A DNA stretch of 64,000 nt, taken from assembly GCF_900095745.1 (NCBI RefSeq), contig NZ_FMIR01000006.1:148269-212268 (forward strand), in the 5' to 3' direction. The first letter of the stretch is position 1; each line of letters opens with the position of its first letter. Both the position numbers and the translations under genes were made by a program. Below are positions 24,535 to 33,301 of this stretch, one piece after another. This DNA comes from Microbacterium oxydans. GTDB taxonomy: Bacteria; Actinomycetota; Actinomycetes; Actinomycetales; Microbacteriaceae. Under the pieces are notes generated by a model. That model saw nothing but the letters and a program-made list of their open reading frames with translations, ran no database searches and had not been told where the DNA came from.

Positions 24535-25200
24535 TCAGCCGATCAGGAGAGCGCGCAGTTCGGCCACGCTCGTCACGCGGAACTCCGCGTCGTCGCCCTC
24601 GTGCGCGTCGCTGAACCCCCACCCGACGAAGATCACGGGGACGCCGTTGGCCTTGCCGCCCTCGACATCGTGGTGCCGGTCGCCGATGAGTACCGGTCGT
24701 GACGTGTCGGCGCCGAGCTCGCGCAGCCGGCGCAGAGCCTCGGCGACGATGTCGGTCTTGGACGCGAGGGTCGCTTCATCGGGTGTCGCGCCGACGGTCG
24801 TCTGGAACGAGGTGCGGAGGCCGAAGTGGTCGACGAGTGCGTCGACCTGGTGCTCCGGCTTCGAGCTGGCCGTCGCCTGCGGGATGCCCGCCGCCGCCAG
24901 TTCGTGGATGAGGTCGGTGACGCCGGGGTACGTCGCCACATCGGTGGTGTAGCCGTCGGCCTTGCCGAGCGTGCGATAGAAGGTGACCGCCTCGCGGGAC
25001 TCCTCGGGCGTCATCCCCGCCTGGTCCTGGAACGACTGGAACATGGGCGGCCCGATCCAGTGCACCAGTTCCTCACGCGTCGGCGCCGGATGGCCGAAAT
25101 GGGTGAGGGCGACGTTCAGCCGGCGGAGGATGCCGACGGACGCATCGATGATCGTGCCGTCGACGTCCCACAGCACGCAGGAATAGGGGGAGTGGGGCAT
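24535..25200 (-). CDS. HAD-family phosphatase (phosphoglycolate-phosphatase-like)
   Basis: 221 residues. HAD motif I is DVDGTIID, motif II is TASSKPE, motif III is the Lys in LASKTDIV, and motif IV is IGDRHHDVEGGKANG. A C1 helical cap lies between residues ~18 and 90. It likely dephosphorylates a small phosphoester in the cytoplasm; phosphoglycolate, nucleotide and sugar phosphates are all possible. The ATG at 25200 follows a region that holds a GCACAGCTGTGC palindrome. It is monocistronic as far as can be seen. Confidence 0.8.
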   Translation of the reverse strand: MPHSPYSCVLWDVDGTIIDASVGILRRLNVALTHFGHPAPTREELVHWIGPPMFQSFQDQAGMTPEESREAVTFYRTLGKADGYTTDVATYPGVTDLIHELAAAGIPQATASSKPEHQVDALVDHFGLRTSFQTTVGATPDEATLASKTDIVAEALRRLRELGADTSRPVLIGDRHHDVEGGKANGVPVIFVGWGFSDAHEGDDAEFRVTSVAELRALLIG

Positions 25201-25241
25201 GCCTCCAGCCTATGGGCCCGGCGGCGAGGGCCATTCCTCCT

Positions 25242-25307
25242 GCACAGCTGTGCTCCGAAAAAGCTTGCTCACACCTTATGTGAGGGCGAAATGTCCTCAT
25301 GTAAGGT
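25242..25307. promoter_or_regulatory. palindrome and imperfect inverted repeat between divergent genes
   Basis: GCACAGCTGTGC (25242-25253) is a perfect 12-bp palindrome. ACCTTATGTGAGG (25273-25285) and CCTCATGTAAGGT (25295-25307) are inverted copies with two mismatches. Both lie between the divergent HAD and coiled-coil genes. Confidence 0.4.
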
Positions 25308-25343
25308 CGCGACAAGAGCGGAGTTGCAGGTCAGAATGGGGGC

Positions 25344-25655
25344 ATGTACGTGTCGGTAGAAGTCATCACGATGCTGGCGACAGCAGCGGCGACTCTGGTC
25401 GCGATCGTCAGCGGGTTCGGCTGGATGATCGCTCGGATGGACGCACGCTTCGAAGCGCAGGATGTGAAGCTCGAACTGCGGTTCGATCGCATCGACCGCC
25501 GCTTCGAACGGGTCGATGAACGGTTCAAGCGGATCAATGAACGGTTCGACCGGGTCGATCAGCGGCTCCGTCTCGTCGAGCTCGAGATGACCGAGGTGAA
25601 GATCGCGGTCGCGCGACTCGAGGGTCCGGCTCCGCGGCTGATGGCGGCTCGCTGA
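25344..25655 (+). CDS. small membrane-anchored coiled-coil protein
   Basis: 103 residues. One N-terminal membrane helix (about residues 6-28) is followed by a long charged coiled coil in which a seven-residue unit of the type RFDR(I/V)D-(R/E) is repeated about six times (residues ~46-75). The underlying DNA is repetitive too, with CGGTTCGA/CGCTTCGA every 21 bp. The family is not known in detail; similar short proteins with RFxxVDxRF repeats are common and may oligomerise or act as membrane-bound scaffolds. It is preceded by an inverted repeat and has a G-rich ribosome site. Confidence 0.65.
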   Translation: MYVSVEVITMLATAAATLVAIVSGFGWMIARMDARFEAQDVKLELRFDRIDRRFERVDERFKRINERFDRVDQRLRLVELEMTEVKIAVARLEGPAPRLMAAR

Positions 25656-25682
25656 TCCGTGCGGGGATCAGACGGCAGAGGC

Positions 25683-26378
25683 TCAGAACAGCCGGGGGAT
25701 GCCCGACTCGATGCCCTTCATGTCGTCGTAGTCGAGCACCAGGCAGCGGATGCCGCGGTCCTCGGCGAGCACACGGGCCTGGGGCTTGATCTCCTGTGCC
25801 GCGAATACTCCCTGCACGGGGGAGAGGTGCGGGTCGCGGCCGAGCAGTTCGAGGTAACGGGTCAGCTGCTCGACGCCGTCGATGTCGCCGCGGCGCTTGA
25901 TCTCCACCGCGATCGCGGCGCCGTCGGCATCCCGCACCAGCAGGTCGACCGGGCCGATGGCCGTCGGGTACTCGCGGCGCACCAGGGTGGCGCCCTCGGA
26001 GATGCGCTCCACCTGCTCGGCGAGCAGCCGCTGCAGGTCGGCCTCGACGCCGTCCTTCTGGAGTCCCGGATCGAGGCCCAGCTCGTGGGAGGTGTCGTGG
26101 ATGATCTCGTAGATCTGCACGCGCAGTGCATCGCCCGTCTTCTTGTGGGTGACGCGCCACACCTCGACGACGCCGGCGCTCGCCTCCTCCTCGCCCGGTT
26201 CCTCGCTCGACAGCGAGCAGGGCGGGCTCATCCAGTTCAGCGGCTTGTAACTTCCGCCGTCGGAGTGCACGAGCAGACTCCCGTCTCCCTTGTGCACGAG
26301 CAGACGCGTGGCGAGCGGGAGATGGGCATTGAGCCGACCGGTGTAGTCGACCGAGCAGCGGGCGATGACGAGACGCAC
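25683..26378 (-). CDS. nucS: mismatch-specific endonuclease NucS (EndoMS)
   Basis: 231 residues starting at GTG ([16 protein letters not shown]). The N-terminal DNA-binding/dimer domain has the hallmark [12 protein letters not shown], and the C-terminal RecB-like nuclease domain has the catalytic pattern [13 protein letters not shown] then [21 protein letters not shown] (Asp, Glu-x-Lys, Gln). The C-terminus ends GIPRLF, a likely sliding-clamp-binding tail. NucS cuts both strands at mismatches and supports the MutS/MutL-independent mismatch repair of actinobacteria and some archaea (established). Its length and motifs are complete. Confidence 0.92.
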   Translation of the reverse strand: MRLVIARCSVDYTGRLNAHLPLATRLLVHKGDGSLLVHSDGGSYKPLNWMSPPCSLSSEEPGEEEASAGVVEVWRVTHKKTGDALRVQIYEIIHDTSHELGLDPGLQKDGVEADLQRLLAEQVERISEGATLVRREYPTAIGPVDLLVRDADGAAIAVEIKRRGDIDGVEQLTRYLELLGRDPHLSPVQGVFAAQEIKPQARVLAEDRGIRCLVLDYDDMKGIESGIPRLF

Positions 26379-26434
26379 CCGTCGAGCCTACTTCGTCGGA
26401 GTCCTGTTGTTCGCCGCCTCGGGGTGCGTGGCGA

Positions 26435-27328
26435 TCAGTTGCCGAGGAACCCGCCGAGCGCCTCGAAGATTCCGAGCTCGGTGGCTGCGGAGCGGGCGAT
26501 GAGGAACCCGATGATGCCGATGATCCAAGCGGTGTTCTCGGCGCCCGTGCGCTCCATCCAGGCGGCGAAGCGTTCGAGCGGGCGCTGAACGAGGGGAGCG
26601 GCGACGATGCGCAGGACGAGCAGGACGATCGCCGGCAGGATCATCAGGGCGCAGTACCCCGCGAGTGAGAGCACACGCAGCGGGGTGTCGACGGCGGCAT
26701 CCGCGAGCATCGTCATCGCGACGATGTACGGCAGCATCGTGGCGACCTCCACCACCCCGGCGGCGATCGCGACGGCCATGACGGCGGTGCCACGGGTGCG
26801 CGGGTCGAGCAGGCGCTCACGCCAGCGTGTGATGCGGCCGGGGCGAGGAGTCGCCGTCGCCTCGGCCTGGTCTGCGGCAGGGGAGGGCGGAGGTGGTGTC
26901 AGCGTCGCCGGAGCAGGCGTGTCGCGCCCGGGCATCCCCGTCCATGGAGAGACCTGGGGCGCAGCCGCGACGGACGGAGTCCCCGCCGCGTCCGAGGCGC
27001 CTTTCGACTGCTTGTCGCCGGTCGGCATCACGAACGCGGTGATGAGGAGCGCGGCTCCGACGAGGAGTCGGACGACCAGGCCGGTCGGCGAGGCGAGGAA
27101 GTCCGAGGCCACGTCGACGAGGTTCACCAGCCCCCACAGGAAGAGGAGGCCGACGACGAGGTAGAACACCGCGATCGTCACGAGGTAGAGGAGGATGCGT
27201 CCGGCACGCACGCGCCCGGGGTGCAACAGGAGGAAGACCGGGATGAGGAGTGTGCCGACGCTGAGCCCGTCGATCAGCGCCAGCAGCGCGAGGGAGAGGG
27301 GGAGCGGGAGCCCGCCGAAGAGTTCCAT
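26435..27328 (-). CDS. GAP (Sap, lipid-addressing) family membrane protein
   Basis: 297 residues with six membrane helices: three in the first ~95 residues, then a Pro/Ala/Thr-rich loop (about 100-165), then three more. The opening LPLSLALLALIDGLSVGTLLIPVFLLLHPGRVRAGRILLYLVTIAVFYLV is typical of the family linked to export of glycolipids in mycobacteria. The transported lipid here is unknown. It is divergent from the sensor kinase gene. Confidence 0.75.
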   Translation of the reverse strand: MELFGGLPLPLSLALLALIDGLSVGTLLIPVFLLLHPGRVRAGRILLYLVTIAVFYLVVGLLFLWGLVNLVDVASDFLASPTGLVVRLLVGAALLITAFVMPTGDKQSKGASDAAGTPSVAAAPQVSPWTGMPGRDTPAPATLTPPPPSPAADQAEATATPRPGRITRWRERLLDPRTRGTAVMAVAIAAGVVEVATMLPYIVAMTMLADAAVDTPLRVLSLAGYCALMILPAIVLLVLRIVAAPLVQRPLERFAAWMERTGAENTAWIIGIIGFLIARSAATELGIFEALGGFLGN

Positions 27329-27444
27329 GGCCCCACTGTCGCCCGAGCGGGCGAGGCGGGGGATCGGGCGAAAGTATCGTTCGCCGCGGGCCCCTCATCC
27401 CTTCGACGGATGCGACCGCACCCGCGCCGTGGTTCCATGAGGTC

Positions 27445-28641
27445 ATGCACGAGCAGGTCGACGACGGCATCGGCGCCTGGTACCGCCGGCACCGCGGGTG
27501 GGCTGACCCGGCCGGGATGGCGCTCCTCGCCGTCGTGATGGCCGCACTCGGATTCCGCGGTGTCTGGGGCTCGTTCTCCCTCCTGTCTGGATCGGTGTCG
27601 CCGTGGTGGGCGCTCGCCTTCGCTCTTCCGGCGTGTGCGCTCGCGCTCGTCAAGCGACGTCTGCCGATGACCGTGCTCGGACTCGTGACGATCCTCTTCG
27701 TCGCCGACCTCCTCACGGTCGGCGGCATCGGGACGCTCTTCGTGCTGCTCGACGTGCTGTGGACGACGGTGTTCCTCTCGGGCCCGCGTCGCCGGCGCGC
27801 TCTTCTGGTGCTCCTCAGCGCCGCGACGGTCATCCTCTTCGTCGTCGCCTGGCTCTTCACCGACATGCCCTTCGCGGTCGCCGTCCTCATCGGGGTGCAG
27901 TTCGGTGCGATCTTCGGCACGGACTACTGGTGGGCGGTCGCGGTCTCACAGGCGCAGGAGCTGGCCGAGCTGCACCGTCAGCGCGCGGAGGACGCGGCGG
28001 CCGTCGCCGAACGGGACCGCGCCGAAGCCGTGCAGCGCGAGCGCGAGGCGATGGCGCGCGAGCTGCACGACGTGGTGGCCGGGCACGTGATGGCGATGGC
28101 GATCCGAGCCGAAGCCGCCCTCTCCACGGCACCCGACCAGACGAAGGACCGAGAAGCGCTGCAGGCCGTGCGCGATGCGGGCCTGGACGCCCATGGCGCC
28201 CTGCGGTCGATGATCTCGGTGCTCCGTCGCGGCGACGGCGCCCTCGTCCCCACCCCGCGCTGGGCCGATCTCGACGGCATCGTGCGAGAGGCCGAGCGCG
28301 CGGGGCTCGTGGTCCGTTTCGACGCCGCGGACGAGCCCGAGCTCGGAGCCGCCGCAGAGCAGGCCGTCGTCCGCATCGTGCGGGAAGCCCTGACGAACTG
28401 CATCCGGCACGCGGGCGGCGCCGAGGTCGACATCGAGATCGTGGAGCGGAACGCCGAGGTGCAGGTGAGGGTCCGGTCCCGCGGAGGTGTGGCCAGCGCG
28501 GCAGCCGCGCACGGAGGCGAAGGGTGGGGTCTGCAGATGCTGCGGGAGCGCGTGGGAGCGCTCGGCGGATTCTTCTCGGCGGGCCCCGTCCCGGACGGGT
28601 GGTCCGTCGAGGGCCGGCTTCCGCTCGAGGTGCGCGTATGA
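27445..28641 (+). CDS. NarL-type sensor histidine kinase
   Basis: 398 residues. Five or six membrane helices lie in residues ~25-165, with almost no periplasmic loop, so it probably senses something in the membrane. A short coiled coil leads into the HisKA_3 box ERE.MARELHDVVAGHV with phospho-acceptor His208. The ATPase domain has REALTNCIRHAGG (N box) and GGEGWGLQMLRERV (G box). It overlaps the response-regulator gene by four bases and the two form one system. Confidence 0.88.
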   Translation: MHEQVDDGIGAWYRRHRGWADPAGMALLAVVMAALGFRGVWGSFSLLSGSVSPWWALAFALPACALALVKRRLPMTVLGLVTILFVADLLTVGGIGTLFVLLDVLWTTVFLSGPRRRRALLVLLSAATVILFVVAWLFTDMPFAVAVLIGVQFGAIFGTDYWWAVAVSQAQELAELHRQRAEDAAAVAERDRAEAVQREREAMARELHDVVAGHVMAMAIRAEAALSTAPDQTKDREALQAVRDAGLDAHGALRSMISVLRRGDGALVPTPRWADLDGIVREAERAGLVVRFDAADEPELGAAAEQAVVRIVREALTNCIRHAGGAEVDIEIVERNAEVQVRVRSRGGVASAAAAHGGEGWGLQMLRERVGALGGFFSAGPVPDGWSVEGRLPLEVRV

Positions 28642-29285
28642 GCGCGCCAACCGTACTGCTCGCCGACGACCACGGCGCCATCAGAGCGGGATTGCGGATC
28701 ATGCTCGAGGCGCACGGGATCACCGTGGTCGGCGAGGCGGCGGACGGCGACGTCGCCGTGCGCAACGCGGCGGCCCTGCGACCCGACGTGGTGCTCATGG
28801 ATCTGCGGATGCCCGGCAGGGACGGCGTCTCCGCCACACGGGAGATCGTCGAACGAGGACTCGGCGACGTGCTCGTGCTGACCAGCTTCGATGAGGATGA
28901 GCTCGTCCTCGGGGCGATACGCGCGGGTGCCGTCGGCTTCCTCCTCAAGACGGTCGATGCCCCCGCGCTCGTTCAGGCGGTGCGCTCCGTCGCTGCCGGA
29001 GAGGGTGCGTTGGACCCTCGGGTGACGCGACGCGCGCTCGCCGCCGTGGCCCAGGGCGTGGCGGCACCGCCACCGGCATCGAGTGCGACGGAGCAGCCCG
29101 ACCTGACCGTCCGCGAACGGGAGGTCCTCGACGGCATCCTGCAGGGCTGGTCGAATGCGCAGCTCGCGGCGCGCCTGCGCATCTCGGTGCCCACGGTCAA
29201 GACGCACGTGTCGAACGTGCTGACCAAGCTCGGTGCGCGCAGCCGCTCGCACGCGGCCGCGATCGTGCGCGGCCGCGAGGACTGA
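28638..29285 (+). CDS. NarL/LuxR-type response regulator
   Basis: 215 residues. The receiver domain (1-~120) has Asp10/Asp11, phospho-acceptor Asp55 (LMDLRMPG), Thr/Ser82-83 and Lys104. A linker leads to a LuxR-type HTH (LTVREREVLDGILQGWSNAQLAARLRISVPTVKTHVSNVLTKL). The ATG lies inside the kinase stop codon (ATGA), so levels are coupled. Target genes cannot be deduced; this type often regulates cell-envelope stress or its own transporter genes. Confidence 0.9.
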   Translation: MSAPTVLLADDHGAIRAGLRIMLEAHGITVVGEAADGDVAVRNAAALRPDVVLMDLRMPGRDGVSATREIVERGLGDVLVLTSFDEDELVLGAIRAGAVGFLLKTVDAPALVQAVRSVAAGEGALDPRVTRRALAAVAQGVAAPPPASSATEQPDLTVREREVLDGILQGWSNAQLAARLRISVPTVKTHVSNVLTKLGARSRSHAAAIVRGRED

Positions 29286-29289
29286 GCGC

Positions 29290-30528
29290 TCAGCGCTGCT
29301 CCGCGCTCGCCGCCGGGGTCTTCTCGTCGTCGCGCAGCGGGCGGGCCGCGCCCGAGAACAGTCCGGACATGACGACCAGGGCCACCAGGATGAACAGGGT
29401 GTTCAGCAGGCCGATGTGTTCGCTGATGACGCCGAGCACGGGCGGGCCGCCGAGGAACGAGATGTAGCCGATCGTGGCGGCCGCGCTCACGCGAGCCGCC
29501 GCCTTGGCCGGGTCGTCTGCGGCGGCGGACATGCCGAGAGGGAAGCCGAGGGAGGCCCCGATGCCCCAGAGCGCCGCGCCGACGAGCACGAGCGGGAAGG
29601 TGGGCGCGAGGATGAACAGCAGGATCCCCGATGCCGCGGCGACCGCGAGGATCCGCAGCACCAGGACGCGTCCGAATCGGTCGACGAGGGGGCCGCCGAA
29701 CAGGCGCACCGTCGTCATCCCGATGGAGAACACGGCGAGCGACACGGCTCCCGTGCCCTCGGCGAAACCATGACCCTGTTCGGTGCCGAGCGCGATCCAG
29801 TCGTTGGCGCCGCCCTCGGCGAACGACATGCCGAGCATGACGACGCCGATCAGGTAGGTGCGGGGTTCGCGCCAGGCCTCGAGCGCGGTGTGCATGCGCG
29901 CACGGAACGGCGGCTTGACGTGATCCTCCGGGTCGAGCGCGGCCGCACGCACCGGCACCTGGAAGAAGCAGACCACCGCGATCACGGCGATCAGCACGCC
30001 CATGGTCACCGCATGTGTCGCGACATCGATCGCGAGGTGGGCGGCGAGGGCGCCGATGCCGGCGCCGATGACGGTTCCGAAGCTGAAGAAGGCGTGGAAG
30101 ACGGGGAGGATCGTGCGGCCCATCTGCTGCTCGATCGCGGTGGCCTCGACGTTCATCATCACGTCGACGCAGCCGTTGCCGAATCCGAACAGGGCCATGC
30201 CGAGGAGGACGACGGCCACCGAGCCGAACACCGTCGCGCCGAGGCCCACGAGTGCGATGCCCAGCGCGAACATGAGCATCGCCGCCAGCATGCCGCGGCG
30301 GGCGCCGGTGCGCGCCATCACCGCGGGACTCGTCGAGATGCCGATGATCGAGGCGACACCCATGCCGAGAAGCAGCATCCCGACCTGCGCGTTGTCGAGC
30401 TCGAGCGCCTGCTTGATCCCCGGCACGCGCGACGCCCAGGTCGCGATCGAGAGGCCGCTCGCCAGGAAGATGGCGAAGATCGCGGCGCGCCAGCGGACGA
30501 ACTGCGAACGGGTCAGGGCTGCTTCCAT
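29290..30528 (-). CDS. MFS transporter, YbjJ-like
   Basis: 412 residues, 12 membrane helices. Motifs include SGLSIATWASRVPGIKQAL in the first helices and GGPLVDRFGRVLVLR in the middle loop. This MFS branch is of uncertain substrate, often next to sugar genes. It is divergent from a LacI regulator with a perfect LacI-type operator between them, so it is probably repressed by it. It ends four bases from the response-regulator stop. Confidence 0.75.
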   Translation of the reverse strand: MEAALTRSQFVRWRAAIFAIFLASGLSIATWASRVPGIKQALELDNAQVGMLLLGMGVASIIGISTSPAVMARTGARRGMLAAMLMFALGIALVGLGATVFGSVAVVLLGMALFGFGNGCVDVMMNVEATAIEQQMGRTILPVFHAFFSFGTVIGAGIGALAAHLAIDVATHAVTMGVLIAVIAVVCFFQVPVRAAALDPEDHVKPPFRARMHTALEAWREPRTYLIGVVMLGMSFAEGGANDWIALGTEQGHGFAEGTGAVSLAVFSIGMTTVRLFGGPLVDRFGRVLVLRILAVAAASGILLFILAPTFPLVLVGAALWGIGASLGFPLGMSAAADDPAKAAARVSAAATIGYISFLGGPPVLGVISEHIGLLNTLFILVALVVMSGLFSGAARPLRDDEKTPAASAEQR

Positions 30529-30541
30529 GCCGGACAGCCTA

Positions 30542-30555
30542 TCGAATCGATTCGA
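30542..30555. promoter_or_regulatory. LacI-type operator
   Basis: TCGAATCGATTCGA is a perfect 14-bp palindrome with a central CG, as in LacI-family sites. It lies 13 bp from the MFS start and 33 bp from the LacI start, so one site can control both. Confidence 0.65.
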
Positions 30556-30576
30556 CCCGGGGGAACGGAAGCGAGC

Positions 30577-30589
30577 TATCCTCGAAGCA
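30577..30589 (+). promoter_or_regulatory. -10 box implying a leaderless lacI-type mRNA
   Basis: TATCCT (30577-30582) ends six bases before the ATG at 30589. The nearest -35-like TTCGAC (30551) overlaps the operator with a long 20-bp spacer. No ribosome site is present. Confidence 0.4.
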
Positions 30590-31647
30590 TGAGCAGTCAG
30601 GAGACGCCGCGTCGGCCCACGATCGCCGACGTCGCACGCGAGGCGGGTGTGGCGACGTCCACCGCCTCGGTCGTCTTCAGCGGCAAGGCGAAGGTGGCAC
30701 CCGCGACCCGCGAGCGCGTACTCGCCGCCGCCGCCGAACTCGGCTACGCCGGACCGGACCCCCGCGCCGCCTCCCTGCGACGCGGTCGCAGCGGCATCGT
30801 CGCCGTCGTGCTCGAAGGACACCTGCGTGCGGCCTTCCTCGACCCCGTGACGACGGCCATGATGGACGGCCTCACCGACGGCCTCGCCGAACTCAGCGCC
30901 GGCATCCTGCTGATGCGCGACGAGCCGGGGGAGGGCACGGCGATCGCCGATGCACCCGTCGATGCCGTCGTGCTGATCGGATGCTCCGGACGCACCCGGG
31001 CATCCCTCGAGGTGGTCGTCGGCCGCGGCCTCCCGGTCGTCGTGATCGAAGGGGACGCCGGAGAGGCCATCCCGCGGGTCACACTCGACAACGCGGCAGC
31101 CTCCGCCGACATCGCGAAGCACGTGCGCGACCTCGGCCACCGCGATGTCGCGCTGGTCACCCTGCCGCTCGACAGCGACCGCGAGTGCGCAGCGGTCACC
31201 CCGGAGCGCCTCGCCAACGCGACGGTCGACGTCACGGTCCACCGGTTGGCGGGCACCCGTGAGGTGTTCCCCGACGCCCCCGCGATCTCGGCATCCGGCA
31301 GCCTCATCGACGAAGGCGTGCGGGTCGGCCGGATGCTGCTCGCGGACCCCGCCACGCGACCGACCGCAGTGCTCGCACAGAGCGACCTGCTGGCCGTCGG
31401 CGTCATCCGGGCGGCCGAAGAGCTGGGACTCCGCGTCCCGGAGGACCTCTCCGTCGCGGGCTTCGACGGCATCGCGCTGGACGGCCTCGGCGACCTCACC
31501 CTCACCACGAGCGTGCAGCCGGCCGTCGAGAAGGGCCGTGCCGCGGGAGAGCAGGTCGCGCGCATGCTGCGAGGCGAGCCGGGGATCACGCAGCATCTCA
31601 CCTGCCGTTTCCGCGCCGGCACCACGACCGGCCCGGCCGCACGCTGA
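30589..31647 (+). CDS. LacI-family transcriptional regulator
   Basis: 352 residues. The HTH and hinge are typical (PTIADVAREAGVATSTASVVFSGKAKVAPATRERVLAAAAELGY), followed by a periplasmic-binding-protein-like effector domain. One hallmark differs: the usual VSRALNG is ASVVFSGKAK, so operator preference may be unusual. The C-terminal domain keeps the pattern TAVLAQSDLLAVGVIRAAEELGLRVPEDLSVAGFDGI. It likely represses itself and the divergent MFS gene and responds to a sugar-like ligand. A small CCCCG/CGGGG hairpin (31656-31674) follows. Confidence 0.85.
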   Translation: MSSQETPRRPTIADVAREAGVATSTASVVFSGKAKVAPATRERVLAAAAELGYAGPDPRAASLRRGRSGIVAVVLEGHLRAAFLDPVTTAMMDGLTDGLAELSAGILLMRDEPGEGTAIADAPVDAVVLIGCSGRTRASLEVVVGRGLPVVVIEGDAGEAIPRVTLDNAAASADIAKHVRDLGHRDVALVTLPLDSDRECAAVTPERLANATVDVTVHRLAGTREVFPDAPAISASGSLIDEGVRVGRMLLADPATRPTAVLAQSDLLAVGVIRAAEELGLRVPEDLSVAGFDGIALDGLGDLTLTTSVQPAVEKGRAAGEQVARMLRGEPGITQHLTCRFRAGTTTGPAAR

Positions 31648-31680
31648 GATCCGTCCCCCGACGCGGCTCCGGGGCCGCGG

Positions 31681-33180
31681 TCAGCTGCGCTGCGGGCCGA
31701 GCGGAAGCGCCGTGTCACCGAGATCGAGGATGCGGTAGCGGCCGCAGTCGATCACCTCGTCGGGGATGGCCGGCGCGGGCAGGTTCCACGGGATCGACTG
31801 GGCATCCTCCACGAGGAACGTGACCTCGCCGACTCCGAAATCGTCACGGTTCACCAACCAGGCATAGCCGCGCAGTTCGTGATCGACCTGCACGAGCTGC
31901 GCCGGGTCGTCGAGGTGCAGCTTCGGCAGGCGCACGGTCCAGAACTGACCGGCTCCGGTGCGGCCGGAGGCACCGACCCAGTCGGTGACGCAGGTGAGGT
32001 CGGGGTCGCTGGCCTCGGCGGCCGCAGCGAGTCGAGGGATGCTCAGGATGCCGCCGACCGCGAGCAGCGCCGCGGCGACCAGCGCGATGAGCGACCGTGC
32101 GCGGAGCGGCATCCACCCCGCGCGCGGCAGGGCGACCAGGGCGAGAACGGGCGCGAACGCGACGGGCTGCAGGTAACGGGCCGCGTGGGTGCCGAGGGCG
32201 ATGGCGCCGATCACGACGAGAACGGGCGTGAGCCAGGAAATGGCGGCGACGAAGCGCGAGCCCTCACTCGCGGCTCGTGTCGTGCGGACCACCGCGAGCA
32301 CGAGGAGTGCCAGCACGATCAGGCAGCCGAACACCCCGCCGGGGGTCGAGAGGCGGTCTGCCACGAGCCCGCCGTAGTACCCGAGCGACTCGGCCCATCG
32401 CGCCGGCTGCACGTAGCCGGCGCCCGTGTTGGCGATCCATGCCCGAAAGGGAATGCGTCCGAGGGTGCCGAGTGCCGTGCCGCCCAGGAGCACACCGAGC
32501 AGTAGCGCCAGCCGGAAGCGCTGCCGCGATCGGATGGTCAGAATCGCGAGCAGCACCGCGATCGGAACCGTCGCCCACGCCGCATACAGCGGATTCGACA
32601 GCGTCGACACGGCCGCGGTGGCGCCGAGCGCGACCGGAAGACCGAGGCTCATCGATTCGCGGTCGAGCGCGCGTCGCACCAGCCCGACCGAGAGCACGAC
32701 CGCGACCACGGTGGCCGAGTAGTAGGTCGTCGTGAGCTGCAGGGAGGCGAGCTCGAGGGCATCGCGCGATGCAGAGAGCTCGGTCACGGCGATGGTGCAG
32801 AACACCGCGAGCCCGAGGAGCGCCCACGCGACGGGTGCTCCGCCGTCCTTCCGGCGACCCGCGACGAGCCGAAGCGCGCCGTAGAAGGCGAGCATGTTGA
32901 TCACGGCATTCACCGCGAGCAGGCCGTTCACGTCGAGCGGTACGAGCAGGTCGAGCCCCGAGAACACGGCGGATTCGGGAAGGAAGAGCACGCTCGACAT
33001 CGCCCAATCCAGCGGTTCACCGGAAAGGAGCGACCGCGCGAACATCCCCACGATCAGGGAATCTCCGTCGCGGAACAGCAACTCCGATCGCGCCGATGAT
33101 GCGACCTGTGCGGCGGTGATGACTGCGAGCGACAGGGCGCCGAACCACCCGGCCAGCTCCCGCACCCAGACCCGCCGCAT
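31681..33180 (-). CDS. large multi-pass membrane protein (GT-C-like topology)
   Basis: 499 residues with about 11 membrane helices in residues 10-395 and a hydrophilic C-terminal extracellular-type domain of ~110 residues. The first loop contains LLFRDGDSLIVG, where GT-C glycosyltransferases often have an acidic pair. It ends YRILDLGDTALPLGPQRS. No family is firmly recognised; a membrane glycosyltransferase is a guess from topology. A perfect 16-bp palindrome lies 10 bp upstream of its ATG. It is divergent from the Mrp operon. Confidence 0.55.
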   Translation of the reverse strand: MRRVWVRELAGWFGALSLAVITAAQVASSARSELLFRDGDSLIVGMFARSLLSGEPLDWAMSSVLFLPESAVFSGLDLLVPLDVNGLLAVNAVINMLAFYGALRLVAGRRKDGGAPVAWALLGLAVFCTIAVTELSASRDALELASLQLTTTYYSATVVAVVLSVGLVRRALDRESMSLGLPVALGATAAVSTLSNPLYAAWATVPIAVLLAILTIRSRQRFRLALLLGVLLGGTALGTLGRIPFRAWIANTGAGYVQPARWAESLGYYGGLVADRLSTPGGVFGCLIVLALLVLAVVRTTRAASEGSRFVAAISWLTPVLVVIGAIALGTHAARYLQPVAFAPVLALVALPRAGWMPLRARSLIALVAAALLAVGGILSIPRLAAAAEASDPDLTCVTDWVGASGRTGAGQFWTVRLPKLHLDDPAQLVQVDHELRGYAWLVNRDDFGVGEVTFLVEDAQSIPWNLPAPAIPDEVIDCGRYRILDLGDTALPLGPQRS

Positions 33181-33190
33181 GCGACCACTC

Positions 33191-33206
33191 TTGCACGATC
33201 GTGCAA
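33191..33206. promoter_or_regulatory. perfect 16-bp palindrome TTGCACGATCGTGCAA
   Basis: It lies between the divergent membrane-protein gene (start 33180) and the Mrp operon (start 33302). The form fits a TetR-type operator, but no TetR gene is nearby. TAAACT at 33237-33242 could be the -10 box of the Mrp promoter. Confidence 0.5.
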
Positions 33207-33301
33207 CCCGCGGACCGGACGGCCTTTTCGCCCGGGTAAACTAATGGCGACACCCCCCCCGCCTGGCCTCAAGGCCGACGACCCCCGAGGGAGCCGCGTA
33301 T

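Noticed and set aside
25464..25580. Short direct repeats that might suggest a CRISPR or mini-satellite
   Set aside because: They are 21-bp units encoding the heptads of a coiled coil, in frame and without spacers.
29233..31647. A long plus-strand frame that ends with the LacI regulator
   Set aside because: The part before 30589 is antisense to the MFS gene; the regulator's HTH starts at 30589.
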